From contig PXFI01000251.1 in assembly GCA_003564295.1 (NCBI GenBank), forward strand, positions 1-36,628: 36,628 nucleotides of DNA, given 5' to 3'. Positions 1-7,918 of the stretch are shown piece by piece. A program made the position numbers and the translations under genes. The first letter of the stretch is position 1. Every line of letters starts with the position of its first letter. This DNA comes from Gemmatimonadota bacterium (GTDB lineage: Bacteria > Gemmatimonadota > Gemmatimonadetes > Longimicrobiales > Gaopeijiaceae). The notes under the pieces are model-generated. The model made no database searches. It was given only the letters and a program-made list of their open reading frames with translations, and was not told the DNA's origin.

Positions 1-1
1 C

Positions 2-1243
2 ATGGTCTGGGACGAGGAACAGAAGAGTATCTTCCTTCTGTCCGACGGCGGCATCTCCAAGATCGACCCCTCCAGCGGGAGGCGTGAGACCGTGACCATC
101 CGAGGAGAGATGGTCACGGACGTGGCCGCCGAGCGGGCCCACAACTTCGAGCATGTGTGGACACAGACCCGGGAGACCTTCTACACCGCCGGATTCCACG
201 GGGCGGACTGGGACGCCCTGAAGCCCGTCTACGGGAAGTACCTCCCCCACATCGGTACCGGCTACGAGTTCGCCGAGATGCTCTCCGAGATGCTGGGAGA
301 GCTGAACGTGAGCCATAGCGGGGCCCGCTTCTCCTCCTCCGAGCCCACGGACGACGCCACCGCCTCCCTGGGGATCTTCTACGACCAGCAATACGAGGGC
401 GTGGGGATGAAGGTGGTGGAGGTGCTCCGGAATGGCCCCCTGGACAAGGCCGGCATGGACGTGAAGCCCGGGATGATCATCGAGTCCATCGACGGCGAGG
501 TCATGGCGGCAGACACGGACCCCGCTCGCTACCTGAACCGGAAGGCTGGAAAGCGGACCCTCCTGGTGGTGACCGATGGGGACGAGAGGCGGGAGCTCGT
601 TGTGACGCCCATCACCCGAGGTGAGAAGAACCGCCTCCTCTACGACCGCTGGGTCCGGACGAACCGGGAGGAGGTGGAGCGGCTGAGCGACGGCCGGCTG
701 GGCTACATCCACGTCCCGGGAATGAACGACAGCGCATACCGTAGCACGGTGGAGGAGGTCCTGGGGAGGTTCGCCGACCGGGAGGGGATCGTGGTGGATA
801 CCCGCTTCAACGGGGGAGGGGACCTGGTGGCGGACCTGGCCATGTTCCTCTCCGGGGAGAGATTCTTCGATTACACCACCGACACCCGGAGCGTCGGCTT
901 CGAGCCCAACTTCCGTTGGACCAAGCCCAGCGTCTCCCTGGTGGGGGAAGCCAATTACAGCGACGGCCACTGCTACGCCTACGCCTACCAGGAGCTGGGC
1001 ATCGGGCCCCTCATCGGCATGCCGGTCCCGGGCACCTGCACCTTCGCCGGGTGGGAGGCTCTTCCGGACGGCACCCGCTGGGGCGTGCCGGGGCTGGGGG
1101 GGAAGAACATGGCCGGCCAGTACCTGGAAAACCTCCAGACGGAGCTCGACATCCTGGTGAGGAACGAGCACGAGGTGGTGAGCCGGGGCCGGGACCAGCA
1201 GTTGGAAGCCGCCGTGGCGGAGCTTCTGAGACTGGTCCGGTAG
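2..1243 (+). CDS. Tricorn-like S41 serine protease, C-terminal part (5' end outside window)
   Basis: Only the C-terminal 413 residues are present; the frame is open to the left edge, so the first ATG here is not the true start. The order matches the end of tricorn protease: a C1-type helical domain, a PDZ domain (about residues 130-200, with GMKVVEVLRNGPLDKAGM) and the C2 catalytic domain. By comparison with tricorn, the likely catalytic residues are the Ser-His pair in LNVSHSG (S104, H105), the nucleophile in NYSDGH (S320) and the Glu in YLENLQTELD (E376). Tricorn homologues degrade peptides released by upstream proteases; in two-membrane bacteria many are exported, but the N-terminus that would show this is missing. 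The beta-propeller domains expected upstream are also outside the window. The family call is strong; substrate and location are inferred. Confidence 0.88.
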   Translation: MVWDEEQKSIFLLSDGGISKIDPSSGRRETVTIRGEMVTDVAAERAHNFEHVWTQTRETFYTAGFHGADWDALKPVYGKYLPHIGTGYEFAEMLSEMLGELNVSHSGARFSSSEPTDDATASLGIFYDQQYEGVGMKVVEVLRNGPLDKAGMDVKPGMIIESIDGEVMAADTDPARYLNRKAGKRTLLVVTDGDERRELVVTPITRGEKNRLLYDRWVRTNREEVERLSDGRLGYIHVPGMNDSAYRSTVEEVLGRFADREGIVVDTRFNGGGDLVADLAMFLSGERFFDYTTDTRSVGFEPNFRWTKPSVSLVGEANYSDGHCYAYAYQELGIGPLIGMPVPGTCTFAGWEALPDGTRWGVPGLGGKNMAGQYLENLQTELDILVRNEHEVVSRGRDQQLEAAVAELLRLVR

Positions 1244-1262
1244 GGGAGAGGGGGGGGCGGAA

Positions 1263-1297
1263 GAAGACCCGGCCCGGGAGTGGTGGGCCTGGTCTTC
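1263..1297 (+). terminator. Stem-loop after the tricorn-like gene
   Basis: A 13-bp inverted repeat with one mismatch (arms 1263-1275 and 1285-1297, loop 9 nt) starts 20 bp after the stop codon. There is no T-tract behind it, so it is either a Rho-independent terminator of the U-poor kind seen in GC-rich genomes or an mRNA 3'-end stabiliser. Confidence 0.5.
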
Positions 1298-1401
1298 CAT
1301 GCGCCGCTCGTCCGCGGCTTCGTGCAGCTCTCCTCGGAAGTGGCTCAACCGGCGAGTTCGCCCCCACGCTCCGGAATCAAGGGTCATGGTACCCGCACCT
1401 C

Positions 1402-1441
1402 TTGAGCTCACGGTGATCAAGGGGTATCCTATTGATCAAGG
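1402..1441 (+). promoter_or_regulatory. Sigma70-type promoter with two operator-like repeats
   Basis: TTGAGC (1402-1407), a 17-bp spacer and TATCCT (1425-1430) form a plausible -35/-10 pair upstream of the AAA ATPase gene. The 9-mer TGATCAAGG occurs twice, at 1414-1422 inside the spacer and at 1433-1441 just past the -10; the second lies in the perfect palindrome TTGATCAA (1432-1439). The repeats are 19 bp apart (about two helical turns) and bracket the -10, the arrangement expected for a repressor site. Autoregulation by the gene's winged-helix domain is possible but inferred. Confidence 0.5.
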
Positions 1442-1476
1442 TTCTTTCCGTTGCTGCCTCTTGAGGGAGTTCTGGG

Positions 1477-2757
1477 ATGTACGATCTGTGGTCCCTTTTC
1501 GGCTTGCGGGAGAGCCCCTTCTTCCAGGACACCCTGGCGCCCGGGAGTCCGTACCCCACCGAGCTGTTCGTCGGGCGGAAGGCTGAGAGCGACCGGATCC
1601 TCCGGCACGTCGCCAGCTCGCCGTCAAGCCGGCAGGTACTTCACGGCCCGCCGGGGATCGGCAAGACCACGCTGGCCCAACATGCGAAGGGGCTCCTCTG
1701 GGAGGAGAACCACATCGTCCGCTGGCGCTCCATCGCGGTGGTGGCCGGACAGAGGGCGCCGGCTTTGCTGGTCGATATTCTCGCCTCGGTCCACGAGGCC
1801 GTCCTGACGGCCAGGCCCGCGCTCTCGAAAGAGGAACCGATGGAGGCGGCACGCGGCCTTATCCGTTCTTTTCGGCAGACCTCCGGGGGGGGCGGGATCT
1901 CGGTACTGGGCAGTGGAGCACAGGCCTCGACCCAGACCCATTACGTGCGCCCTGTGGAGGCAGGCGTGCTCCAAGAGGCGTGGCGGCTCCTGCTCGAGAT
2001 CGTGAATCTCGCGTGCGGAAAACGCGAGGCGGATGGGGTGGTGGTCCACCTCAACAACATCGAGAACCTCACTTCGTCGGACAGCATGGAGGAGGCGGCC
2101 CGGACGTTCCGGGACATCCGAGACCTGTTCCTGGTTCCGGGTCTCCATTGGCTCGTGGTCGGCACGTCCGACGAGACTCTCGGCATTCTCGGGTCGTACC
2201 CACAGGTACGCAGTATCTTCCTGCCATCTCATCCGCCGCTGGCTCCGTTGTCGGCGGACGACTTCCTGGGCCTCCTGCACGCTCGGTACGCGTTCCTCGT
2301 CGAGAAGAAGAACCGCGAGATTGTGGTGCCGGTGGAGGATGAGGCGGCGGTTGCCGTTTACACGCTGTTCCGTGGCGATCTGAGAGGGGCCCTGCGCACC
2401 CTGGAGCAGGGTTGCCTGTCGCTGGCCGGGCTGACAGAGGGGGAGCCGGTGCGGCCCCTGCGTTACGATGAGATCCTCGCGACGCTTCGGCCGGTCTACG
2501 AAGCGGAGATGCTGGCCGACCTCTCCGCCACGATGATCGAGCGGATGCGCGAGATCGCCGAGACGCATGGAGATGGCGTGACCCAAGGCGATCTGAAGGA
2601 GGCCTGGGACGTGACCCCTCAACGGGTCTCGCAGGTCGTCGGGCAGTTGGAGCGGCGCGGCTATCTGAGTCAGGTTGGGTTGGACGGGCGTGCGAAGGTC
2701 TACGCCCTCACCGGGACGGGTCGCATCGCCCTCGGTCTAACGCGATCGGCCGGCTGA
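1477..2757 (+). CDS. Orphan AAA-family ATPase with C-terminal winged helix (Orc1/Cdc6-like architecture)
   Basis: This 426-residue protein begins at ATG 1477, preceded by GGGAG seven bases upstream. An N-terminal segment (FGLRESPFF, then ELFVGRKAE) leads to a Walker A loop, GPPGIGKT (57-64). The Walker B position, about residues 187-197, reads GVVVHLNNIENL, with Asn-Asn where Asp-Glu is usual. LHWLVVGTSDE looks like sensor 1. Residues about 360-420 form a MarR-like winged helix (VTPQRVSQVVGQLERRGYL). The layout resembles Orc1/Cdc6-like ATPases, which in bacteria occur on mobile or accessory DNA with largely unknown roles. It stands alone, with its own promoter, between unrelated envelope genes. 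By eye it uses more TCG, TTG, GCG and CGC codons than its neighbours, hinting at transfer. Replication, regulation and defence roles are all possible; I cannot choose. Confidence 0.7.
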   Translation: MYDLWSLFGLRESPFFQDTLAPGSPYPTELFVGRKAESDRILRHVASSPSSRQVLHGPPGIGKTTLAQHAKGLLWEENHIVRWRSIAVVAGQRAPALLVDILASVHEAVLTARPALSKEEPMEAARGLIRSFRQTSGGGGISVLGSGAQASTQTHYVRPVEAGVLQEAWRLLLEIVNLACGKREADGVVVHLNNIENLTSSDSMEEAARTFRDIRDLFLVPGLHWLVVGTSDETLGILGSYPQVRSIFLPSHPPLAPLSADDFLGLLHARYAFLVEKKNREIVVPVEDEAAVAVYTLFRGDLRGALRTLEQGCLSLAGLTEGEPVRPLRYDEILATLRPVYEAEMLADLSATMIERMREIAETHGDGVTQGDLKEAWDVTPQRVSQVVGQLERRGYLSQVGLDGRAKVYALTGTGRIALGLTRSAG

Positions 2758-2923
2758 GCGGTCTGGAACCAAGCCAGCCGGTCGACCGCGGATCATGGAA
2801 CCCGGCTCAGGGGTGGAGCAGGACGAGAACGAGCGACAGGGGGCGAAGGAGAGGTGTCAGAAGCCGGCTACGCAGGGGGTCTCGGACTCGGGCCAGCCCC
2901 GCAGCCGAAAACCTGTCAAGGCC

Positions 2924-3016
2924 TCGTGGGGACAGGCGAATGGCTGATTGGGACGCTCGGACCGTAGCTCGGGTCGTGGGGACAGCCGAATGGCTCATTG
3001 GGACATCCGGATCGTA
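2924..3016. repeat. Two tandem copies of a ~43-bp element, period 50 bp
   Basis: The segments 2924-2966 and 2974-3016 match at about 37 of 43 positions; each starts TCGTGGGGACAG and contains GCGAATGGCT or CCGAATGGCT followed by ATTGGGAC. The second copy contains a short stem, AGCC-GAAT-GGCT. The GGGGACAG and ATTGGGAC words recall intergenic REP-like elements, but no transposase is nearby and the assignment is a guess. The rest of the non-coding interval 2758-3170 holds no convincing ORF, only a weak inverted repeat over the ATPase stop codon (2750-2756 with 2775-2781) and a possible promoter near 3100. Confidence 0.7.
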
Positions 3017-3081
3017 CCACGTCGGCAGGCTTCACGTACCGCGCAAGACTGAACCCCCACTCCCACTCCCACATTCCTCGC

Positions 3082-3113
3082 TTGCACCCCGCCGCGAACC
3101 GTCACGATATTAT
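3082..3113 (+). promoter_or_regulatory. Possible promoter of the lytic transglycosylase gene
   Basis: TTGCAC at 3082-3087 is followed by GATATT after 18 bp or TATTAT (3108-3113) after 20 bp, in a locally AT-rich patch. The spacing is not ideal for TATTAT, so this is a tentative call. Confidence 0.35.
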
Positions 3114-3170
3114 GGTAGGACGTGGTAATGACCCCACCTTGAGCCATGGACCCTCCACCCCCGGATTCTT

Positions 3171-4724
3171 GTGAGAGCATTGCGTTTCATCGGTCGTCTG
3201 GTCCTGGCGATGACCATCGCCGCGGGGGTTGCCACGGTTCCCACCCAGCAAGCTGCCTGGCACCCCGCCCGGCAAGCTGCGGGCCACCCCGGCTGGGGAG
3301 CTGGCCTGTCCCCCGCCGTGGGAGTTGCCCAAGACCTTCCGGCACACGCCGGACCCGACAACCCCGCCCTCCTCCTGGCCCGGCAAATGATGGAGAAGGA
3401 CCTGGCCGCCCTGGGGATCTCCAGACCCAGCTATCCCTTCTGGCGCTACATCTTCCTGATCCCCGACGGTGCCGTGGCCTTCGGATCCGCCTGGGACGGA
3501 AGGCTTTTGGCCCACTTCCCCAACCAGGGTGACTGGCTACGGGTGGGGCAGTGGGAGGACCCTTCCCTCTCCAGCCTCCTTCTGGGTCACCCCTTGCCCA
3601 GGGACCTTTCCCAGCGCCGTGACCAGGTGGCACAGCTCCTGGAGCCGTCGGTGGGGCCGGTGGTCCATAACGCCACCCGGGGAGACTTCCTCCTTCCCAA
3701 TGCCCGGAGGTACGGAGGGTTCCTGGGCGAGTGGGCAAGCATCTACGAGAGGTTCGGCGTCCCGGCCGAGATCGGCCTGGCCCAGGCCCTGGTGGAGTCG
3801 GGCTTCAGCGGCACCGTGCGCTCCAGGGCCAACGCCATCGGCCTCTGCCAGTGGCTCAAACGCAACTGGGACCGGCTGGACCGTCTCACGCCTCACACCA
3901 TCGAGGTTCAGAATCAGACCACCCAGGCTGCGTACTGCGCAGCCTATCTGACAGTTCTGGCCACCAAGTACGGATCCTTCATCCCGGCCCTCTCCGAGCA
4001 CCACGCCGGCATCGCCAACGTGGGACGCGTCCTGGCAAACGGAGCACGTCTCGGTGCCGGAGACGTCCGGAGCCGCTATTTCGCCGGAGCCGACTTCGCC
4101 AGGGACCTCCGGACCATCTCCCCCGTCCGGTTCCGGGACCTGGTAGGCACCTACGGCCCCCGCTCGTTCCTCTACTCCGAGATGGTGTTCGGGAACACGT
4201 CCAATGTCGCCTCCATCCTGGAGAACGTGCCCCAGGAGCGTATCTACGCCGTGCGGGTCTCCCGGGCCCTCTCATTGGAGGAGCTCACGCGGCGCACGGG
4301 ACTCACCCAGGCGGAGCTCAAGCGCTTCAACCCTGCCCTCTTCCGGCAGGTGCCCAGGGGGGCCGACCTCTACCTGCCCAGGCCCGTGGAAGGGGTCGGG
4401 ACCGACGTCACCTTCTGGCACCGCCCGGCTCCCGAGGCCTTCCTCTCGGTCCTCCACGATTTCGTCCGGCTGGAAGCCCCGGCCGAGGCATGGGATGACC
4501 CGGCGTTCGACGCCGTCCTCCACGAGTTCCGCCAACGCTTCCGGGCATGCGACTGCGAGGAAGGCACGATCATGGATGCCGTTTTGGGCTACCTCCTACA
4601 GGACCTCCGGACGGGACGGACCGTCCTGGCCCGCTACAACTCCAACCCCCGGGTGCACAGGAGCTTCGAGGAAGGCGTCCGGGAACGCCGGGCGGCCCAG
4701 GCACTCCGGGATTCCTCCCACTGA
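3171..4724 (+). CDS. Exported lytic transglycosylase with SLT and LysM domains (MltD-like)
   Basis: This is predicted to cleave the MurNAc-GlcNAc bond of peptidoglycan in the periplasm. The 517-residue product starts at GTG 3171, chosen because it gives a basic n-region and hydrophobic core (MRALRFIGRLVLAMTIAAG); there is no clear ribosome binding site. The SLT domain spans about residues 195-320. Its catalytic Glu is E209 in ALVESGFSG, followed by the family's Gly-Leu-x-Gln element as GLCQW. A LysM peptidoglycan-binding repeat lies at about 358-403 (AVRVSRALSLEELTRRTGL to VPRGADLYLP). A single LysM is fewer than in E. coli MltD. The extra ~160 residues before the SLT domain match nothing I recognise. 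The gene is convergent with the efflux operon. Confidence 0.85.
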   Translation: MRALRFIGRLVLAMTIAAGVATVPTQQAAWHPARQAAGHPGWGAGLSPAVGVAQDLPAHAGPDNPALLLARQMMEKDLAALGISRPSYPFWRYIFLIPDGAVAFGSAWDGRLLAHFPNQGDWLRVGQWEDPSLSSLLLGHPLPRDLSQRRDQVAQLLEPSVGPVVHNATRGDFLLPNARRYGGFLGEWASIYERFGVPAEIGLAQALVESGFSGTVRSRANAIGLCQWLKRNWDRLDRLTPHTIEVQNQTTQAAYCAAYLTVLATKYGSFIPALSEHHAGIANVGRVLANGARLGAGDVRSRYFAGADFARDLRTISPVRFRDLVGTYGPRSFLYSEMVFGNTSNVASILENVPQERIYAVRVSRALSLEELTRRTGLTQAELKRFNPALFRQVPRGADLYLPRPVEGVGTDVTFWHRPAPEAFLSVLHDFVRLEAPAEAWDDPAFDAVLHEFRQRFRACDCEEGTIMDAVLGYLLQDLRTGRTVLARYNSNPRVHRSFEEGVRERRAAQALRDSSH

Positions 4725-4727
4725 TAT

Positions 4728-4747
4728 CGCCGGCCCGAAGGCTGGCG
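4728..4747. terminator. Hairpin between convergent genes
   Basis: An 8-bp stem (one G-U pair) around a CGAA loop (4736-4739) lies just past the transglycosylase stop and 50 bp past the end of the RND operon on the other strand, so it could serve either. No T-tract follows on either strand. Confidence 0.4.
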
Positions 4748-4797
4748 GCATTCAACTCCCGACCCCCATCCCGGCCAGCATCACGGAACCGCCGCCC

Positions 4798-7700
4798 TCA
4801 GGCAGGCTCCGTGCCCGAGGTCCGGGCCGCCAACACCGGCTCCATCGCCGGCTCCGTCGCCGCCACCCTCCTCCTGAAGCCACCAAGCTCCAGGGCCCTG
4901 TCCCGGACCGCCACGAGCCAGAGGCCCATGTCGTCGAACCAGGCGTAGAGGGTGGGCGTCAAAGCCAGGGTAAGAAGGGTAGAGGTGGCCAGCCCCCCGA
5001 TGACGGCCTGGCCGATGGGGGCGAACATGCGCCCCATCCCCTCCGTGGCCATGAAGGCCATGGGCACCAGGCCGAACAGGGTGGTGAGACTCGTCATGAG
5101 GATGGGCCTCAGCCGGGCCGTGCACCCGTCCAGCAGGGCCTGCCGCCGCTGAAGGCCCCGCTGCCGGAGCTGGTTCACCAGGTCGATCATGACGATGGAG
5201 TTGTTCACCACGATCCCCACCGTGATGAGGACCCCCAGGAAGGAGAGGATGGAGAATGTGGATCCCGTGAGGAGGAAGATGAACCCCAGCCCCGGGATGG
5301 CGAAGAAGATGGAGAAGTAGATGATGAGGGGCAGAAGGAGGCTCTCGAAGAGGGCCGCCAGGATGATGTAGATCAGAATCAGGGCCAGGCCTCCCGCCAT
5401 GGCCATGTCCCCGAACTGCTGCTGTTCCTCGGCGAACCCCCGCCCAAGATCCCATCGATAGCCGGTGGGAAGCTCGAACCCCGCCATGGCCGCCTGAACC
5501 TGGGCAATGACATCCTCCCGGTTCACTCCCGATGCCACCTCACCCGAGACGGTGACGGAGGTCTGGCGGTTCTCCCTCCGGATGTCCTGGGGCCCTCCAA
5601 CCACCACGATGTCCGCCACCGTCCCCAGGGGAACGCTGGTCCCGTCGGCCCGGCCCACGGCCAGGTTTCCCAGCTGGGCGATGGAGACCCGGTCCTCGTC
5701 CCTGAGCTGCAGCAGGACGTCCACCTCCCTCTCCCCGGACCGGAAACGCGTGGCCACCTGCCCTCTCAGAGCCCCCGCCACGGCCTGGGCCACCTCCTGG
5801 GAGGTGAGACCCTGGCGCTCCGCCGCCCTTCGGTCCACCCGCACCCGGACTTCCTCGTTCCCCGTCTCAAGGGAGTTCTCCAGGTTCGTGATCCCTTCCA
5901 CCCTGGCCTCCAGGTGCAGCTCCAGGGCCTCCGCCAGACGCTGGAGCTCGGCGGTGCTCTCCCCCACCAGCCTCACCTGTACTCCCGACATCCGGCCGAA
6001 CCCCCGACGCTGCCGCCACTCCACCCCCGGAATCACCGGCAAGGCATCTTGGATCCTTTCCGAGATCTCCGCCGTGGACATGGTAGCCCCCTCGGAGAAG
6101 GGCTTCAGGGGGATGAAGATGCTGGAGAAGTTGGCCCCGGAAAACGAGGAGACCGTTTCGATCTCCAACTCCTCGGCCCGGGACAGGAGGATCTCCTCCG
6201 CCTCCCGGAAGATCTCGCTCCGTTCCTCCACGGAGATTCCCCTGGGCGTGGAGATCCCCATGCGAATGAAGCGGTTGTCCTCCTCCGGCATGAGCTCCCG
6301 GGGAAGACTCGCCAGGACCCAGCCCCCGACGCCGAAGAGGATGGCTGCGAACGCCGCCGTGGCCCAGCGGTGGTCCAGCATCCGCTCCAGCAGGGCCCGG
6401 TAGCGGGCGTTGATCCAGTCCATGGCTCTACCGGGAGCCGGCACGCCGCCCCGGAGGACCCGGACCGCCAGGAGGGGGATGAGGGTGAAGGCCACGCCCA
6501 GAGACGCCAGCATGGTGAAGGAGATGCTGGTGCCGAAGGCCCGGAACTGGGTCCCCATCTGGTTCGGAGGAAGGAAGAAGAGGGGAGCGAAGACGATGAC
6601 CGTGGTGAGGGTGCCTGACAGGATGGCCAGCCCCACCTCGTTGGAACCGTCCACGGCAGCCTCCTCGGGGCCGGCCCCCATCTCCCGGTGCCGGAAGATG
6701 TTCTCCACCACCACCACCGCGTTGTCGATGAGCATGCCCACCGCCAGCATGAGCCCCGAAAGGGTGATGATGTTCAGGGAGTCACCGGTCAGGTACAGGA
6801 TGGCCACCGTGAAGACCAGGGAAACGGGGATGGCGGCAGCCACGATGAGGGTGGGTGTGAACCTCCGGAGGAAGATGAAGAGCATCATCACGGCCAGGAG
6901 ACCCCCCACCACCCCGGCGCTGGCCAGGAGTCGGAGGACCTCCAGAATCCCCAGGGATTGGTCCTGCCAGGTTCGGAAGGCCAGGCCCTCCAGGCCCGGG
7001 CTCTGAGTCAGCTCCTCCAGGGTCCCCTTCACCGCCCGGGCCACGTCCACGATGTTGGCGTCGGATTCCTTGTAGACCTGGGCCTGCCGGGCATTGACCC
7101 CGTTCATCCGGAAGAAGAAGTCCCGCTCCGGGAAGTCGTAGGTCACCGTGGCCACGTCCCCCAGCCTGACCCCCGTGGCCCCCAGGGGAAGGTTCTCGAT
7201 CTGCTCCACGGACCTGAGCTCCCCCTCGGCCCTCACCTGGAAACGGACCCCTCCCATCTCCAGCTCCCCGGCGGGGTAGTCCTGGTTCCCCCGGGTCAGG
7301 GCCTGCCTGATCATGGCGATACTGACGCCCTGGGCTCTCATGCGATCCTGGTCCAGCTCGATGTCCACCTGGCGGGACTCCAGGCCGGAGAAGTCCACCT
7401 GGGCCACCCCCGGAACCTGGAGCAGGGCCGGCTCGATGCGGCGCTCCACCAGCTCGGTCAGGCGAGCCGGGTCTCCATCCCAGGCGATGGCGGCCCTCAG
7501 CACCGGCTGCTCGTCGGAAGAGAACCTCCGGAGGTCCACCCGCTGCACGTCGGCCGGCAGCTCCCGCCGCACCTGCTCCACCCGCTCCCTCACCTCCAGG
7601 GCGGCCAGGTCCATGTTCGTCCCGGGGCGGAACTCCAGTTCCACCCTGGCCCGGTTCGCCGAGGCCGTGGAACGGATGGCGTCCAGGTTCCGGACGGTTC

Positions 7701-7914
7701 CGAGCCACTCCTCCAGGGGCCTCACTATCCTCCGTTCCACCTCCGTGGGGGAAGCGTCCGGGTAGGGAACCGTGACCTGCAGGACGGGCCGCTCGAAGGA
7801 CGGGAACATGTCCAGGGAGATCCTGCCCATGGAGATGAGGCCCAGGACCACCACCGAGACCACCATCATGCCGGTGGTCACCGGCCTCTTCACCGCGAAG
7901 CGTGGAACGGACAT
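4798..7914 (-). CDS. RND efflux pump inner-membrane subunit 2 (HAE1/AcrB superfamily)
   Basis: Last gene of the efflux operon: a proton-driven inner-membrane pump subunit that takes substrates from the periplasm or membrane to the outer-membrane channel. ATG 7914 gives 1038 residues, the usual RND size, and the typical start MSVPRFAVKRPVTTGMMV; GGAGG lies 11 bases upstream and the codon is four bases past the stop of the preceding RND gene. The frame remains open further upstream but only into that gene. Two repeats of six membrane segments with large periplasmic loops are visible. The TM4 proton-relay element reads MLIDNAVVVVEN, so D397 is kept and the second Asp of AcrB is Asn (N398), a common state in distant homologues. 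Its pairing with a second RND gene suggests mixed trimers as in MdtBC; substrate unknown. Confidence 0.88.
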   Translation of the reverse strand: MSVPRFAVKRPVTTGMMVVSVVVLGLISMGRISLDMFPSFERPVLQVTVPYPDASPTEVERRIVRPLEEWLGTVRNLDAIRSTASANRARVELEFRPGTNMDLAALEVRERVEQVRRELPADVQRVDLRRFSSDEQPVLRAAIAWDGDPARLTELVERRIEPALLQVPGVAQVDFSGLESRQVDIELDQDRMRAQGVSIAMIRQALTRGNQDYPAGELEMGGVRFQVRAEGELRSVEQIENLPLGATGVRLGDVATVTYDFPERDFFFRMNGVNARQAQVYKESDANIVDVARAVKGTLEELTQSPGLEGLAFRTWQDQSLGILEVLRLLASAGVVGGLLAVMMLFIFLRRFTPTLIVAAAIPVSLVFTVAILYLTGDSLNIITLSGLMLAVGMLIDNAVVVVENIFRHREMGAGPEEAAVDGSNEVGLAILSGTLTTVIVFAPLFFLPPNQMGTQFRAFGTSISFTMLASLGVAFTLIPLLAVRVLRGGVPAPGRAMDWINARYRALLERMLDHRWATAAFAAILFGVGGWVLASLPRELMPEEDNRFIRMGISTPRGISVEERSEIFREAEEILLSRAEELEIETVSSFSGANFSSIFIPLKPFSEGATMSTAEISERIQDALPVIPGVEWRQRRGFGRMSGVQVRLVGESTAELQRLAEALELHLEARVEGITNLENSLETGNEEVRVRVDRRAAERQGLTSQEVAQAVAGALRGQVATRFRSGEREVDVLLQLRDEDRVSIAQLGNLAVGRADGTSVPLGTVADIVVVGGPQDIRRENRQTSVTVSGEVASGVNREDVIAQVQAAMAGFELPTGYRWDLGRGFAEEQQQFGDMAMAGGLALILIYIILAALFESLLLPLIIYFSIFFAIPGLGFIFLLTGSTFSILSFLGVLITVGIVVNNSIVMIDLVNQLRQRGLQRRQALLDGCTARLRPILMTSLTTLFGLVPMAFMATEGMGRMFAPIGQAVIGGLATSTLLTLALTPTLYAWFDDMGLWLVAVRDRALELGGFRRRVAATEPAMEPVLAARTSGTEPA

Positions 7915-7918
7915 GGAC

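Noticed and set aside
4204-6618. 804-codon plus-strand open frame
   Set aside because: It crosses the end of the transglycosylase gene in another frame and then runs antisense to the RND gene; low-complexity Pro/Gly/His/Arg composition typical of GC-rich shadow frames.
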